A DNA stretch of 64,000 nt from an uncultured Prevotella sp. (lineage in GTDB: Bacteria > Bacteroidota > Bacteroidia > Bacteroidales > Bacteroidaceae), in NCBI GenBank assembly GCA_900546575.1, contig URDM01000005.1:1-64000 (forward strand), read 5' to 3'. The translations under genes were made by a program, and so were the position numbers. The notes beneath the pieces were generated by a model. The model saw nothing but the letters and a program-made list of their open reading frames with translations, was not told where the DNA came from and did no database searches. Shown here piece by piece: positions 8,809 through 17,344 of the stretch; positions within the stretch are counted from its first letter, which is position 1, and every line of letters starts with the position of its first letter.

Positions 8809-10383
8809 CTATTTTGTTTCAATCTCTTCCTTCATGTCAATAAACTGTCGCTTGCTGTCGTAGAATTCGTACTGCAGGAAAGCGAGCTTCTGTGAAGGAA
8901 CAATGTGAATACCAAGACCATATCTCAGCTGCCATTTTCTCTTGAGCGACCATACTCCCTTGTTGATGTATGCCGCTACATAGGGATGAACGTGCAGGTA
9001 GAATGTCTTGACTCCAATCTTCTTGACAAGTCTGTCAATCTTACTCTCAAGCTGATCTGTAAAGATAATGCTCGACTTGATTTTTCCCTTGCCGAAACAT
9101 GTTGGGCAGACCTCTTCGACATTTACATCCATTGCCGGACGTACACGCTGGCGTGTAATCTGCATCAAGCCGAATTTGCTTAATGGCAGAATGTTGTGGC
9201 GGGCCCTGTCCTTCTGCATGTTCTTGCACATGCGTTCGTAGAGAAGTTGACGGTCCTCAGCCAGGTTCATGTCGATAAAGTCAACAACGATAATGCCTCC
9301 CATATCACGCAGTCGCAACTGTCTTGCCAATTCATCGGCAGCGCCAAGGTTCACATCAAGTGCGTTGGCTTCCTGTCCGTTGTCCGAGTGTGAGCGGTTG
9401 CCACTGTTGACATCTACTACGTGAAGGGCTTCTGTATGTTCTATAATCAGATAAGCGCCATGTTTATAATTTACTGTCTTACCAAAGCTTGACTTGATCT
9501 GTTTGGTAACATTAAAATTGTCGAAGATAGGAACCGTGCCCGTGTATAATTTCACTATGTTGGCTTTCTCTGGGGCGATGAGTGACACATAGTGTTTTAC
9601 TTCATGAAAGACATCCTCGTCATTGACGTATATGTTCTCGTATGTGGGGTTGAATAAGTCGCGTAGCATTGCTACGGCACGTCCGGTCTCTTCGAATATC
9701 AGTTGTGGGCGCTTCTGTGTTTTCTGCACTTTTACGAGTGCGTCTTCCCACCGTTTGGTGAGTATTTTCATTTCAGCGTCGAGTTCTGCCACACGCTTTC
9801 CCTCAGCAACAGTGCGTACAATTACTCCGCAATTCTTTGGTTTTATGCTGTTGATGAGTTGTTTCAGTCGTGCGCGTTCTTCGCCGCTTTTGATTTTTGA
9901 TGATACAGAAACCTTGTCGCCGAAAGGCATAAGTACGAGATAGCGTCCGGCAAAACTCAGTTCGCCAGTGAGTCGTGGTCCTTTGGTAGAAATAGGTTCT
10001 TTGACTATTTGTACCAGTACCTCTTCGCCAACCTTCAATGTGTTTTGCACGCTTCCTTCTTTCTTAAGGTCGGGCTGGCGTGTGGCTTTGGCAAAAGGAT
10101 AGAGTTTCTTGCGGTCGCTCTGTACTTGCTTGAGATATTTCTCGTAAGAGTTGAATTGATTGCCTAAATCAAGATAGTGGAGAAAAGCGTCACGTTCGTA
10201 ACCTACGTCTACGAAACTGGCATTCAGTCCGGGCATAAGTTTCTTCACTTTTGCAATGTAGATGTTGCCAACAGAGAAGGAGGCAGAGCGTGGTTCTGTC
10301 TGATATTCCACCAGTCGCTTGTCTTCAAGCAGGGCTATGGATATCTCTTTCTGTTGAACGTCAATTACAACTTCGCTAGTCAT
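8809..10383 (-). CDS. rng: Ribonuclease E/G family endonuclease
   Basis: A single-strand-specific endoribonuclease for rRNA maturation and mRNA decay. The 524 residues fit RNase G length without the long RNase E scaffold tail. Visible domains: an N-terminal S1-like RNA-binding region (about 37-110, SVGNIYIAKVKKLMPGLNAS), the catalytic core with the two metal-binding aspartate segments VVDVNSG (near 322) and IVVDFIDM (near 366), and the Zn-link CPTCFGKG near 423. It is the last gene of a minus-strand block after HU and a 29-residue mini-protein, a neighbourhood commonly seen in Bacteroidota. A GC-rich stem-loop lies in its leader. Confidence 0.96.
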   Translation of the reverse strand: MTSEVVIDVQQKEISIALLEDKRLVEYQTEPRSASFSVGNIYIAKVKKLMPGLNASFVDVGYERDAFLHYLDLGNQFNSYEKYLKQVQSDRKKLYPFAKATRQPDLKKEGSVQNTLKVGEEVLVQIVKEPISTKGPRLTGELSFAGRYLVLMPFGDKVSVSSKIKSGEERARLKQLINSIKPKNCGVIVRTVAEGKRVAELDAEMKILTKRWEDALVKVQKTQKRPQLIFEETGRAVAMLRDLFNPTYENIYVNDEDVFHEVKHYVSLIAPEKANIVKLYTGTVPIFDNFNVTKQIKSSFGKTVNYKHGAYLIIEHTEALHVVDVNSGNRSHSDNGQEANALDVNLGAADELARQLRLRDMGGIIVVDFIDMNLAEDRQLLYERMCKNMQKDRARHNILPLSKFGLMQITRQRVRPAMDVNVEEVCPTCFGKGKIKSSIIFTDQLESKIDRLVKKIGVKTFYLHVHPYVAAYINKGVWSLKRKWQLRYGLGIHIVPSQKLAFLQYEFYDSKRQFIDMKEEIETK

Positions 10384-10423
10384 TTCTCTTCTTATTATTT
10401 AGGTGACTTTACTTTAAAAGTTT

Positions 10424-10472
10424 GGGGGCGCGCCAAAGTCCACTGCGTATGCATTGTGATTGACGCGCCCCC
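10424..10472 (-). promoter_or_regulatory. Long GC-rich stem-loop in the rng leader
   Basis: GGGGGCGCG at 10424-10432 pairs perfectly with CGCGCCCCC at 10464-10472 across a 31-base loop. It lies between the mini-protein stop and the rng start. On the minus strand it is followed by CAAACTTTTAAAG, a poor U tract, so it is either a weak terminator/attenuator or a structured 5' leader. RNase E of E. coli autoregulates through its leader, so an RNase-sensitive control element is conceivable (inference). Confidence 0.55.
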
Positions 10473-10509
10473 ATTGTTTTCGGAACTTACCCTTTATGGG
10501 CAGGCTTAC

Positions 10510-10599
10510 TTACTTGCTCTTATGTCTGTTCTTACGTAATCTCTTCTTACGCTTGTGAGTAGCCATCTTGTGTCCCTTTTTTTTCTTTCCGTTTGGCAT
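10510..10599 (-). CDS. 29-residue AURKAIP1/COX24 (mS38/bS22)-like basic mini-protein
   Basis: A tiny open frame of 29 codons with 16 Lys/Arg residues: MPNGKKKKGHKMATHKRK then KRLRKNRHKSK. The KMxTHKRKKRLRKNRHK core resembles the AURKAIP1/COX24 domain of mitochondrial ribosomal protein mS38 and the actinobacterial small-subunit protein bS22, short basic helices that bind small-subunit rRNA. I infer a ribosome-associated protein. It lies 53 bases downstream of the HU gene and 126 bases upstream of rng on the same strand, so it may be transcribed with both. It is short enough to be missed by length cut-offs. The family assignment is from recall of the motif, not a search. Confidence 0.8.
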   Translation of the reverse strand: MPNGKKKKGHKMATHKRKKRLRKNRHKSK

Positions 10600-10652
10600 A
10601 ACTTAAATTTTTTTATTGTTAATATATTACTGAATAATGTTTTTCTTGTCTC

Positions 10653-10943
10653 TTATTCCATTGTTGCGTTCTTCATCTCTTCAACAAAGCACTTTGCAGG
10701 CTTGAAGCTTGGCTGGTCGTGTGCGCCAATTTTCATTGTAGTCTTCTTCAAGATATTACGTGCTGTTTTGGCGGCGCGATGCTTAATGATAAAACTTCCA
10801 AATCCACGCAGGTAAACATTTTCCTTGTTTGACAACAAGCTGTCCTTGATGTTCTCCATGAAACTTTCTACGACAACCGAAACGTCCTTTTTCTGTAATC
10901 CTGTGCTTTCAGCAATTTTGTTAATGATATCTGCTTTAGTCAT
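10653..10943 (-). CDS. HU-family DNA-binding protein
   Basis: A 96-residue histone-like nucleoid protein that bends and compacts DNA as a dimer. It shows the standard HU layout: N-terminal helices beginning MTKADIINKIAESTG, the RGFGSF turn near residues 46-51, and the basic arm following. The terminal FKPAK sequence near 80 is typical of HU/IHF. It heads a minus-strand block with the mini-protein and rng. A TATCTTTG promoter element lies about 60 bases upstream. Confidence 0.95.
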   Translation of the reverse strand: MTKADIINKIAESTGLQKKDVSVVVESFMENIKDSLLSNKENVYLRGFGSFIIKHRAAKTARNILKKTTMKIGAHDQPSFKPAKCFVEEMKNATME

Positions 10944-11003
10944 TTGAATGTATATGTTTTTATATTTTACGTATATAATTCAGCCCTTTACTCTAAGGAC
11001 GTG

Positions 11004-11034
11004 CAAAGATACTAGTTTTTCGTGTGATATGAAA
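11004..11034 (-). promoter_or_regulatory. Promoter of the HU gene
   Basis: On the minus strand TTTC (11031-11034), 19 bases, then TATCTTTG (11004-11011). The -7 box is a perfect match and the -33 box matches three of four bases. Confidence 0.65.
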
Positions 11035-11181
11035 ATATATTGCCCACTTTTTTGACTTCAAACGCTATATTCATTGTCCGAACTCGTTTGTTTTCATGTC
11101 ATTAACCAAGTGGGGGAGTAGTTGAGGGTGGTTTTTTAGGGGTTGCAGAGGACTATTTCTACGTAGAGTCAAAGGCTGTTG

Positions 11182-12534
11182 CTATGATGTGCTTGTTGAC
11201 AACCGTTTTCTTGCCGTGAGATAAAAAGCCATGCTTACCATAGTGCCGGTAGCTACCCATGACACGGGATAAACGAGCATAATTGTACTGAAGCTGGTCC
11301 ATACCGGACATACTGCGTACACCCAGACTATGCGTAGCAGGCAGGTGCCGAACACGGTAAGTATTGTCGGCAGCATTGATTTGCCCATACCACGCAGGGC
11401 AGAGGCTGATATCTCATAGCTGCTGGCCATAAACTGGCATGCCAGAACTATCTCCATGCGGATTTTTCCGTAAGCCTGCACGTTGGCATCATTACTGAAG
11501 AATGACAGGAAGAACTCGTGTTGCCATGTAAACAATCCGTTCAGAAAGCCACAGCACACCAGGCTCATTCCCATGCAGATCCAGAATATGCGTTTCACGC
11601 GCTCCTTGTTTCCTGCTCCATAGTTCTGTCCGATGAATGTTATAGCGGCTCCGTTGAATGCGCATATTACGAAATAGCAATAGTATTCGAAGTTCAATGC
11701 TGCTGCCGACCCGGCTATTGCGTCAGCACCATGGCTGTTTATTGCCGACTGAAGCAGAACGTTTGATATGGAGAATACCATGCCTTGCAGTCCGGCAGGA
11801 ATGCCGATGATCAGCATTCTCTTGAGTTCGCTCCAGTATATTTTAGCTTCTTTTATGTGTATTCTATATGGTTCGTTCTCCTTTCGCAGCAGAAGTATAA
11901 TTAGCAGGGCGCTTATTGCATTGGCTATGCCGGTGGCTATAGCCACTCCTTCTACTCCCATTTTCAGCACTATGACGAAGAATAGGTTGAGTATGGCATT
12001 GGCCACTCCTGCTACTACAAGAATGTATAAGGGGCGTCTGGTATCACCCATGCTGCGCAGTATGGCGGCTCCGAAGTTGAAGATGAGGAAGAAAGGGATG
12101 CTAAGGAAATATATCTGCAGATAGCTGATGGCCATTGGAAGCACGTCGTCAGGAGTGCCCATAAGTGTGAGTATGGGTCTGGCTGCCGCAATTCCAATGA
12201 CCATCAGTACAAGTCCGCTCAATACCGACACCATCTCGATAGTCCTGATTGACTTTCGTATGCTGTCAGCATCGTTTTGTCCGATGTGGTTGGATATTAT
12301 CACATTGGCTCCCATTGACACTCCGAGAAACAGATTGATGAGCAGACTTATTACAGGCCCGTTGCTTCCTACAGCAGCCAAAGCCTGCTTGCTGGCAAAG
12401 TGTCCGACAACTGCCACATCCACCGAGTTGAATATCTGCTGCAGAACACTGCTTGCTGCAAGCGGTAGCGAGAACATCAGAATCTTCATGAACAGCGGTC
12501 CGTGAAGCATGTCTATTTCATTGGATTTAGCCAT
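11182..12534 (-). CDS. MATE-family efflux transporter
   Basis: A 450-residue, twelve-helix Na+ or H+ antiporter of the MATE family (NorM/DinF-like), which exports cationic drugs or metabolites. The N-terminus MLHGPLFMKILMFSLPLAASSVLQQ and the two homologous halves with IGIPAGLQGMVFSISN near residue 240 are typical. The natural substrate is unknown. It is the most distal gene of the panB-MFS-cupin-MATE run, 40 bases after the cupin gene. Confidence 0.93.
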   Translation of the reverse strand: MAKSNEIDMLHGPLFMKILMFSLPLAASSVLQQIFNSVDVAVVGHFASKQALAAVGSNGPVISLLINLFLGVSMGANVIISNHIGQNDADSIRKSIRTIEMVSVLSGLVLMVIGIAAARPILTLMGTPDDVLPMAISYLQIYFLSIPFFLIFNFGAAILRSMGDTRRPLYILVVAGVANAILNLFFVIVLKMGVEGVAIATGIANAISALLIILLLRKENEPYRIHIKEAKIYWSELKRMLIIGIPAGLQGMVFSISNVLLQSAINSHGADAIAGSAAALNFEYYCYFVICAFNGAAITFIGQNYGAGNKERVKRIFWICMGMSLVCCGFLNGLFTWQHEFFLSFFSNDANVQAYGKIRMEIVLACQFMASSYEISASALRGMGKSMLPTILTVFGTCLLRIVWVYAVCPVWTSFSTIMLVYPVSWVATGTMVSMAFYLTARKRLSTSTS

Positions 12535-12574
12535 GTCTTTGCGATTTATCCATGTTTATGTGAAGTACGGGGCT

Positions 12575-12907
12575 CTACTTCGTCTCGGGTACAATGGCAA
12601 AGAACTCCGCGTCCTCACTGGTACGGTTCTCGGCTCTGTGGGTGTGGTCGCACGGACAGTAATGTACGTCGCCTGCGTGTGCTGTCTCTTCCTTTCCGTC
12701 GTATACGAATGTTATTTCACCTTTTAATATGTACATCACCTCGCAGTTGCCGATGTGTGTATGTGTGCCTATAGAGCTGCCTGCGGGCAGTGTATTGAGC
12801 ATAATCTTTACCTTTCCGTCGTCAGCGAGCTTGGTTATGAAGTCGCCTTCACCACCCTTGAAGCCATCTACGTGCTTGGCTTCAATCTCTTTGAAATTGA
12901 TAATCAT
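12575..12907 (-). CDS. Small single-domain cupin protein
   Basis: A 110-residue beta-barrel cupin. Motif 1 is present as GTHTHIGNCEVMYILKG with metal ligands His49, His51 and Glu56; motif 2 is GDVHYCPCDHTHRAEN with His88/His90 and the family asparagine. It probably binds one metal ion and a small ligand; whether it is an enzyme, isomerase or sensor cannot be told. It lies between an MFS and a MATE transporter gene, so it could act on their substrate (inference). Confidence 0.88.
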   Translation of the reverse strand: MIINFKEIEAKHVDGFKGGEGDFITKLADDGKVKIMLNTLPAGSSIGTHTHIGNCEVMYILKGEITFVYDGKEETAHAGDVHYCPCDHTHRAENRTSEDAEFFAIVPETK

Positions 12908-12967
12908 GATATTTCCTCCTTTTTATTATGTGTTTTTGTGTGCCTACAGTAGTGTGATACACCTGTG

Positions 12968-14164
12968 TTATGCATGATAGTCCTTATGGCCTTTCTTTAT
13001 GATGGCGTTGACAGAGCACGTCAATGTGGCAACGGCAAACAGAATGAGTGCCAGATGTGCTCCGTATGCAGCCTGGCTTCCCAGTCCGTATTCGCCTGCC
13101 CATCCTATGGCTATGCCTACAAACAGACCGCCGTCGCTGGCCATAAAGTATGTGCTTTCTACTGTGCTTCGCTGGCAATGGCTGCTGTGGTCGAGCAGTT
13201 TGTAGAGCTGTTCGGAACTAGTCATACCGTAGCCCAAGCCCAGTACCATAGGTTTGAGTGTGTCGTCGAGCATTCCGTTGTGCATAGCCATTGCTGCTAT
13301 AGCCGCAAGAATGCAGACGTTGCCTATGGCCGATGTGAACTTGCCAGTACGTACAGCCTTGTATTTCAACAGGATTATGGCTATGACAAATCCTACGGCT
13401 ATTGCCGAAAGGAACTCGATGCTCATGTGTGTGGCCATTACTATTCCAAGTGCAGCGCCCATAAGTGCTATCACGATAGCGACATTCCATCCTTGTGGCA
13501 GAAAGAAGCGGTCGATGGACAGCACATGGGTACCTTCTTCGGGTGCGCGGAACGGGAACTTCACCATCATCACCAGTATTGCGGCTATGAGTGCTGTTGC
13601 TGCTCCGATGGCGTAATATGCTGTGCCTTGCGTCTCCTGGCGTATAAGTATGGCAGCTATCGGACCGGCAGCTACAGCCAGTCGTGATATCCATATTGCG
13701 GCATAGTTGGCCTCGGTGCGGTGGCACGACTCTGTCTTGTCAATAAGTAATGTGCATGAGAGTACTCGCTTGGCGTGACCGAAAACGAAGCCTCCCCAAA
13801 TGCACGCTGCCATAAGCCATGTTATCTGTGTAGTGTCGATGCGCCTGTTGGCCGACACGTCGAATGTAGACATGGCGAGGATTGTGGCGCTAAGGCAGAA
13901 TGTAGATACCAGAAACACCTTATTGCGGCGGTAGCGTTGTATGAGCCAGCTGCCGAACAATCCAGAGATACCTATTCCGGCAACGAATGCGCCCATTGTC
14001 AGACAGGCCCATTCTGCGTCTACATAATTATTCCAGTATAGTCTGCATGGCAGGAACGGTATTGTCATGTAGCAGGCTACACACAGCAGCAACTCGGCTA
14101 TTATAAGCAGCGAGAAGTCGCGGTTCCACATCTTGTGGTATGTCGGCGTGCACGTATTGTCCAT
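12968..14164 (-). CDS. MFS transporter of unknown substrate
   Basis: A 398-residue major-facilitator permease with about twelve hydrophobic helices, an RRNKV loop 2-3 basic motif near residue 78, and long alanine-rich helices. Its ATG overlaps the panB stop codon by one base (TAATG on the minus strand), which strongly suggests translational coupling to panB. It could therefore move pantoate, pantothenate or a precursor, but family membership alone does not show that. Confidence 0.9.
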   Translation of the reverse strand: MDNTCTPTYHKMWNRDFSLLIIAELLLCVACYMTIPFLPCRLYWNNYVDAEWACLTMGAFVAGIGISGLFGSWLIQRYRRNKVFLVSTFCLSATILAMSTFDVSANRRIDTTQITWLMAACIWGGFVFGHAKRVLSCTLLIDKTESCHRTEANYAAIWISRLAVAAGPIAAILIRQETQGTAYYAIGAATALIAAILVMMVKFPFRAPEEGTHVLSIDRFFLPQGWNVAIVIALMGAALGIVMATHMSIEFLSAIAVGFVIAIILLKYKAVRTGKFTSAIGNVCILAAIAAMAMHNGMLDDTLKPMVLGLGYGMTSSEQLYKLLDHSSHCQRSTVESTYFMASDGGLFVGIAIGWAGEYGLGSQAAYGAHLALILFAVATLTCSVNAIIKKGHKDYHA

Positions 14165-14985
14165 TAATATGATTCTGTTTCGTTAGGGAAGTCGGTCGAC
14201 TTGACATCGCTGACATACTGTGCTATGGCAGAAGTCATGACGTTGTACAGATCGGCGTATTTTCTTACAAACTTTGGCTTGAAGCTTGGGTTCATACCGA
14301 GCATGTCGGCATAAACAAGCACCTGCCCGTCGCAACAGTTTCCTGCGCCTATGCCTATAGTGGCACAGCTTACGCTTTCGGTTACTTTCTGTGCAAGTGC
14401 AGCTGGAACTTTCTCAAGTACAATGCAGAAGCATCCTGCCTCATCAAGAGCCTTGGCATCGGCTATGAGCTTCTCTGCCTCGGCCTCGTCCTTGGCGCGC
14501 AGTCCGTAACCTCCGAATTTATGTACACTCTGAGGTGTAAGTCCTAAATGCCCACTTACGGGGATTCCAGCGTCTACCATTCGCTTTATCATAGGTGCAA
14601 TCTCGGCTCCGCCTTCAATCTTGACTGCATCTGCTCCTGTCTCCTTCATTATGCGTATTGCGTTGCGCAGACCGTCTTCTTCCGAAACCTGATAGCTACC
14701 GAATGGCATATCGCATATTACAAGAGCATGGCTCACGGCGCGGACTACCGAGCGTGCATGGTAGATCATTTCGTCGACAGTGATGGGCAAAGTAGTCATA
14801 TTGCCGTCCATCACGTTAGAAGCTGAATCGCCAATAAGGATTGCGTCCACTCCGCCAGCGTCAATTATCGATGCTGTAGTGTAGTCGTAAGCGGTGAGCC
14901 AGCTAATCTTCTCGCCGTTGCGTTTCATCTCAAAAAACAGGGGGGCTGTAATCTTCTTCTTGCTTGTGCTTAAATATCCAGACAT
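14164..14985 (-). CDS. panB: 3-methyl-2-oxobutanoate hydroxymethyltransferase
   Basis: Transfers a one-carbon unit from 5,10-methylene-THF to ketoisovalerate, giving ketopantoate for pantothenate and CoA. I use the ATG at 14985, giving 273 residues beginning MSGYLSTSKKK; the frame opens 33 bases further upstream but that extension is not family-like. Motifs: LTAYDYTTASIIDAGGVDAI with the metal-binding aspartate, GHLGLTPQSVHKFGGY near residue 135, and VLEKVP with the catalytic glutamate near 175. It is the first gene of its operon and is preceded by a perfect promoter. panC, panD and panE are not seen. Confidence 0.96.
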   Translation of the reverse strand: MSGYLSTSKKKITAPLFFEMKRNGEKISWLTAYDYTTASIIDAGGVDAILIGDSASNVMDGNMTTLPITVDEMIYHARSVVRAVSHALVICDMPFGSYQVSEEDGLRNAIRIMKETGADAVKIEGGAEIAPMIKRMVDAGIPVSGHLGLTPQSVHKFGGYGLRAKDEAEAEKLIADAKALDEAGCFCIVLEKVPAALAQKVTESVSCATIGIGAGNCCDGQVLVYADMLGMNPSFKPKFVRKYADLYNVMTSAIAQYVSDVKSTDFPNETESY

Positions 14986-15063
14986 GTTGTTTTTGTTTGT
15001 TTCATTATATTGCCACAACTTGGCTTGTGGCGCTTTTATGTATAATTTGTTTTAAACGATGTA

Positions 15064-15095
15064 CAAAATTACATCTTTTTTGTTAATCGGGCAAA
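15064..15095 (-). promoter_or_regulatory. panB operon promoter
   Basis: On the minus strand TTTG (15092-15095), exactly 20 bases, then TAATTTTG (15064-15071). A perfect Bacteroidota consensus, 78 bases ahead of the chosen panB start. Confidence 0.8.
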
Positions 15096-15142
15096 GGTTA
15101 TCCCATATTAAATTGGTCAGACCATCTTTTCCCCTGCAAATA

Positions 15143-16336
15143 CTATAATTTAAACCTATGTTTTCTTGATGCCTTATGAGGTGTGTCGCCTCTGGGTGTT
15201 ATGCCTGGCATGAATGGTGTAGCGCTGCTTCCACGAGCAGCTCCGCGATACTGACGCCATCTGTCGTGAATGCGTGCCACGTACGTTACGGTTTCGTGTC
15301 CGCGCATATATCCGTATTTCACTACAGGGTCGTTGTAGTATTGTGGCGTGCTGAGTTTCAGTACAAACTCTGCCACATCAGACCATCTGTATTGGTTTTT
15401 GCCGTATTTTCTTGCCAATGCCATAGCGTCGCGTATGTGTAGCGAGCCTCCATTGTAACTGCCGAGTACAAATGATAGGCGCTCTAATGGATCTCTTACG
15501 TCTTGAAAGGAAGAGTTTAGTTTATTAATGTAACGTGCTGAGGCATAGATGTTTTCTTCAGGGTCGTAAATCTTTGACATGGGCAGTCCGACTTGGGCTG
15601 CTGTAGACGGCATTATCTGCATCAGTCCGCAGGCTCCTGCCCATGAGTAAGCCTTGGGGTCGAAACAAGATTCTTGATAGCATTGTGCTGCAAGAAGTCG
15701 CCAGTCCCATCGGGCTATGGGCGAATACTTTATGAACAGATGGTCGTATTGCGAAATAATGCCAGACTTGGCATTGAGCATCGGAGCGTAAGTGTGTCGG
15801 TGGATACTCTGTGTGGAGTATCTGAGTCGCTCCTCGTTCTGTATTTGGGCAATTAGCTTCGGCGTATACCAGTTGTTTATTGAGTCAGCCAGTTCTCTTG
15901 AGTCCTTGCCGGTCAGCCACGATGTCTTGAGCGAGTCTACGCTATATCCGCATGGTATGGTACCTTTTGTGACTTTCGGCATCTGATAGGCGATGATGTC
16001 GGCCTCGCCGTCCTTTAGTCGTCTGAGCATTTCGTCTGTGCTCTTGCATACCTCTACTCTAAGCGATACGCCTATGTGTTGGGCGAACTTCTCGCATAGT
16101 AGGAACTGTGTGCCCATACCACGTCCGTGATAGTCGAAATAGGTGTCGGGGCCGGTCATGGTAAGCATGATGAGTTCGCCGTTCTGCATCATGTCGTCCA
16201 TTGAGAGATTGGAGCTGATGGCTGCGGTGTCGTCATCGATAGGTTCGCCCCATGGTGTCATCTCCTTGTTCTTTTTTTCGCTGCATCCGCAAATGCATAT
16301 TGCGACCAAAATAATGTATAAATATTGTAATTGCAT
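15143..16336 (-). CDS. MltF-like membrane-bound lytic transglycosylase
   Basis: A 397-residue predicted lipoprotein (lipobox ICGC, lipidated Cys18). Residues about 50-190 form a solute-binding-protein-like domain; residues about 200-320 are an SLT goose-lysozyme-type domain with the catalytic glutamate in QES near residue 221, the GLMQIMPSTA motif and the SYNGG motif. It would cleave peptidoglycan between MurNAc and GlcNAc, forming 1,6-anhydroMurNAc, during turnover. The basic, disordered tail (HKASRKHRFKL) is unusual. It is divergent from hisG and appears monocistronic. Confidence 0.93.
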   Translation of the reverse strand: MQLQYLYIILVAICICGCSEKKNKEMTPWGEPIDDDTAAISSNLSMDDMMQNGELIMLTMTGPDTYFDYHGRGMGTQFLLCEKFAQHIGVSLRVEVCKSTDEMLRRLKDGEADIIAYQMPKVTKGTIPCGYSVDSLKTSWLTGKDSRELADSINNWYTPKLIAQIQNEERLRYSTQSIHRHTYAPMLNAKSGIISQYDHLFIKYSPIARWDWRLLAAQCYQESCFDPKAYSWAGACGLMQIMPSTAAQVGLPMSKIYDPEENIYASARYINKLNSSFQDVRDPLERLSFVLGSYNGGSLHIRDAMALARKYGKNQYRWSDVAEFVLKLSTPQYYNDPVVKYGYMRGHETVTYVARIHDRWRQYRGAARGSSATPFMPGITPRGDTPHKASRKHRFKL

Positions 16337-16359
16337 AGAATATACGTCTATTTTGCTTA

Positions 16360-16367
16360 CAAAAGTA
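16360..16367 (-). promoter_or_regulatory. -7 element for the lytic transglycosylase gene
   Basis: TACTTTTG on the minus strand, 23 bases before the gene start; no convincing -33 box at the right distance. It lies back to back with the hisG promoter. Confidence 0.55.
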
Positions 16368-16375
16368 CAATAATT

Positions 16376-16407
16376 CTTGCATAATACCTAGAAAAAAGTT
16401 ACTTTTG
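16376..16407 (+). promoter_or_regulatory. hisGDC promoter
   Basis: CTTG at 16376-16379, 20 bases, then TACTTTTG at 16400-16407, 37 bases before hisG. No leader-peptide attenuator with histidine codons is visible in the short leader. Confidence 0.7.
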
Positions 16408-16444
16408 CGACACTTTAAGGTAAGAAATATAATTTTTTCAGAGT

Positions 16445-17296
16445 ATGTTAAGAATTGCAGTCCAATCAAAGGGTCGTCTGTATGACGATACCATGAATCT
16501 GCTTGCTGAGGCCGACATCAAGGTGAGTTCGAGCAAGCGAACACTTTTAGTACAGGCGTCCAACTTTCCACTTGAGGTTCTTTTCCTGCGCGACGATGAC
16601 ATTCCGCAGAGTGTGGCTTCTGGTGTTGCCGATATAGGTATAGTTGGCGAGAACGAGTATCAGGAGCGTGGTGAGAATGTACAGATATTGTCTCGTCTTG
16701 GATTCAGCAAGTGTCGTCTGTCGCTCGCCATCTCTAAGGAGGTGAACTATACCGGACCTCAATGGTTCAACGGCAAGCGCATTGCCACTTCTTATCCTAA
16801 TGTCCTAAGCAAATACTTGCGCCAAAATGGAATAAAGGCTGACATTCATGTTATTACGGGTAGCGTGGAGATTAGTCCGGGTATTGGTCTTGCCGATGGA
16901 ATCTTCGACATTGTAAGCTCGGGCAGTACGCTTGTGAGCAACAATCTGCGCGAGGTGGAAATCGTCACCCACAGCGAGGCTTTGCTTGTAGGCAACTGGA
17001 ATCTCGACGATGAGAAGCATCAGATACTCAACGAAATGCTGTTCCGCTTCTCGGCAGTACGTTCGGCTCAGGACAAGAAGTATGTAATGATGAACGCTCC
17101 TAAGGCGAGTGTGCCCGAAATAATAAAGGTGTTGCCTGGCATAAAGAGCCCTACGGTAATTCCTCTTGCAGAAGAAGGATGGTGTTCTGTACATACTGTG
17201 CTTGACGAGAAGCGCTTCTGGTCGATTATTGCCAAGCTTAAGGATTTGGGCGCTCAGGGCATACTCGTAACGCCTATTGAGAAAATGATTCTGTAG
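16445..17296 (+). CDS. hisG: ATP phosphoribosyltransferase, long form
   Basis: Catalyses the first step of histidine synthesis, joining ATP and PRPP. At 283 residues it is the long, self-contained form with a C-terminal ACT-like regulatory domain (about 210-283), so it should be feedback-inhibited by histidine and not need HisZ. Catalytic-domain motifs are GVADIGIVGENEY near residue 61 and DGIFDIVSSGSTL near 153, the PRPP loop. It is the first gene of hisG-hisD-hisC. Confidence 0.97.
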   Translation: MLRIAVQSKGRLYDDTMNLLAEADIKVSSSKRTLLVQASNFPLEVLFLRDDDIPQSVASGVADIGIVGENEYQERGENVQILSRLGFSKCRLSLAISKEVNYTGPQWFNGKRIATSYPNVLSKYLRQNGIKADIHVITGSVEISPGIGLADGIFDIVSSGSTLVSNNLREVEIVTHSEALLVGNWNLDDEKHQILNEMLFRFSAVRSAQDKKYVMMNAPKASVPEIIKVLPGIKSPTVIPLAEEGWCSVHTVLDEKRFWSIIAKLKDLGAQGILVTPIEKMIL

Positions 17297-17344
17297 AAGA
17301 TTTTATAGATTTTATACTTATATTGAATTAGACGTATATAAAAT

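Noticed and set aside
7161..8822. 553-codon open frame on the minus strand across the end of tamB
   Set aside because: Antisense shadow of tamB; it runs through the 21-bp repeat and the terminator and has no recognisable domain.
12965..13687. 240-codon plus-strand frame opposite the MFS gene
   Set aside because: Shadow of a clear twelve-helix permease; no family resemblance.
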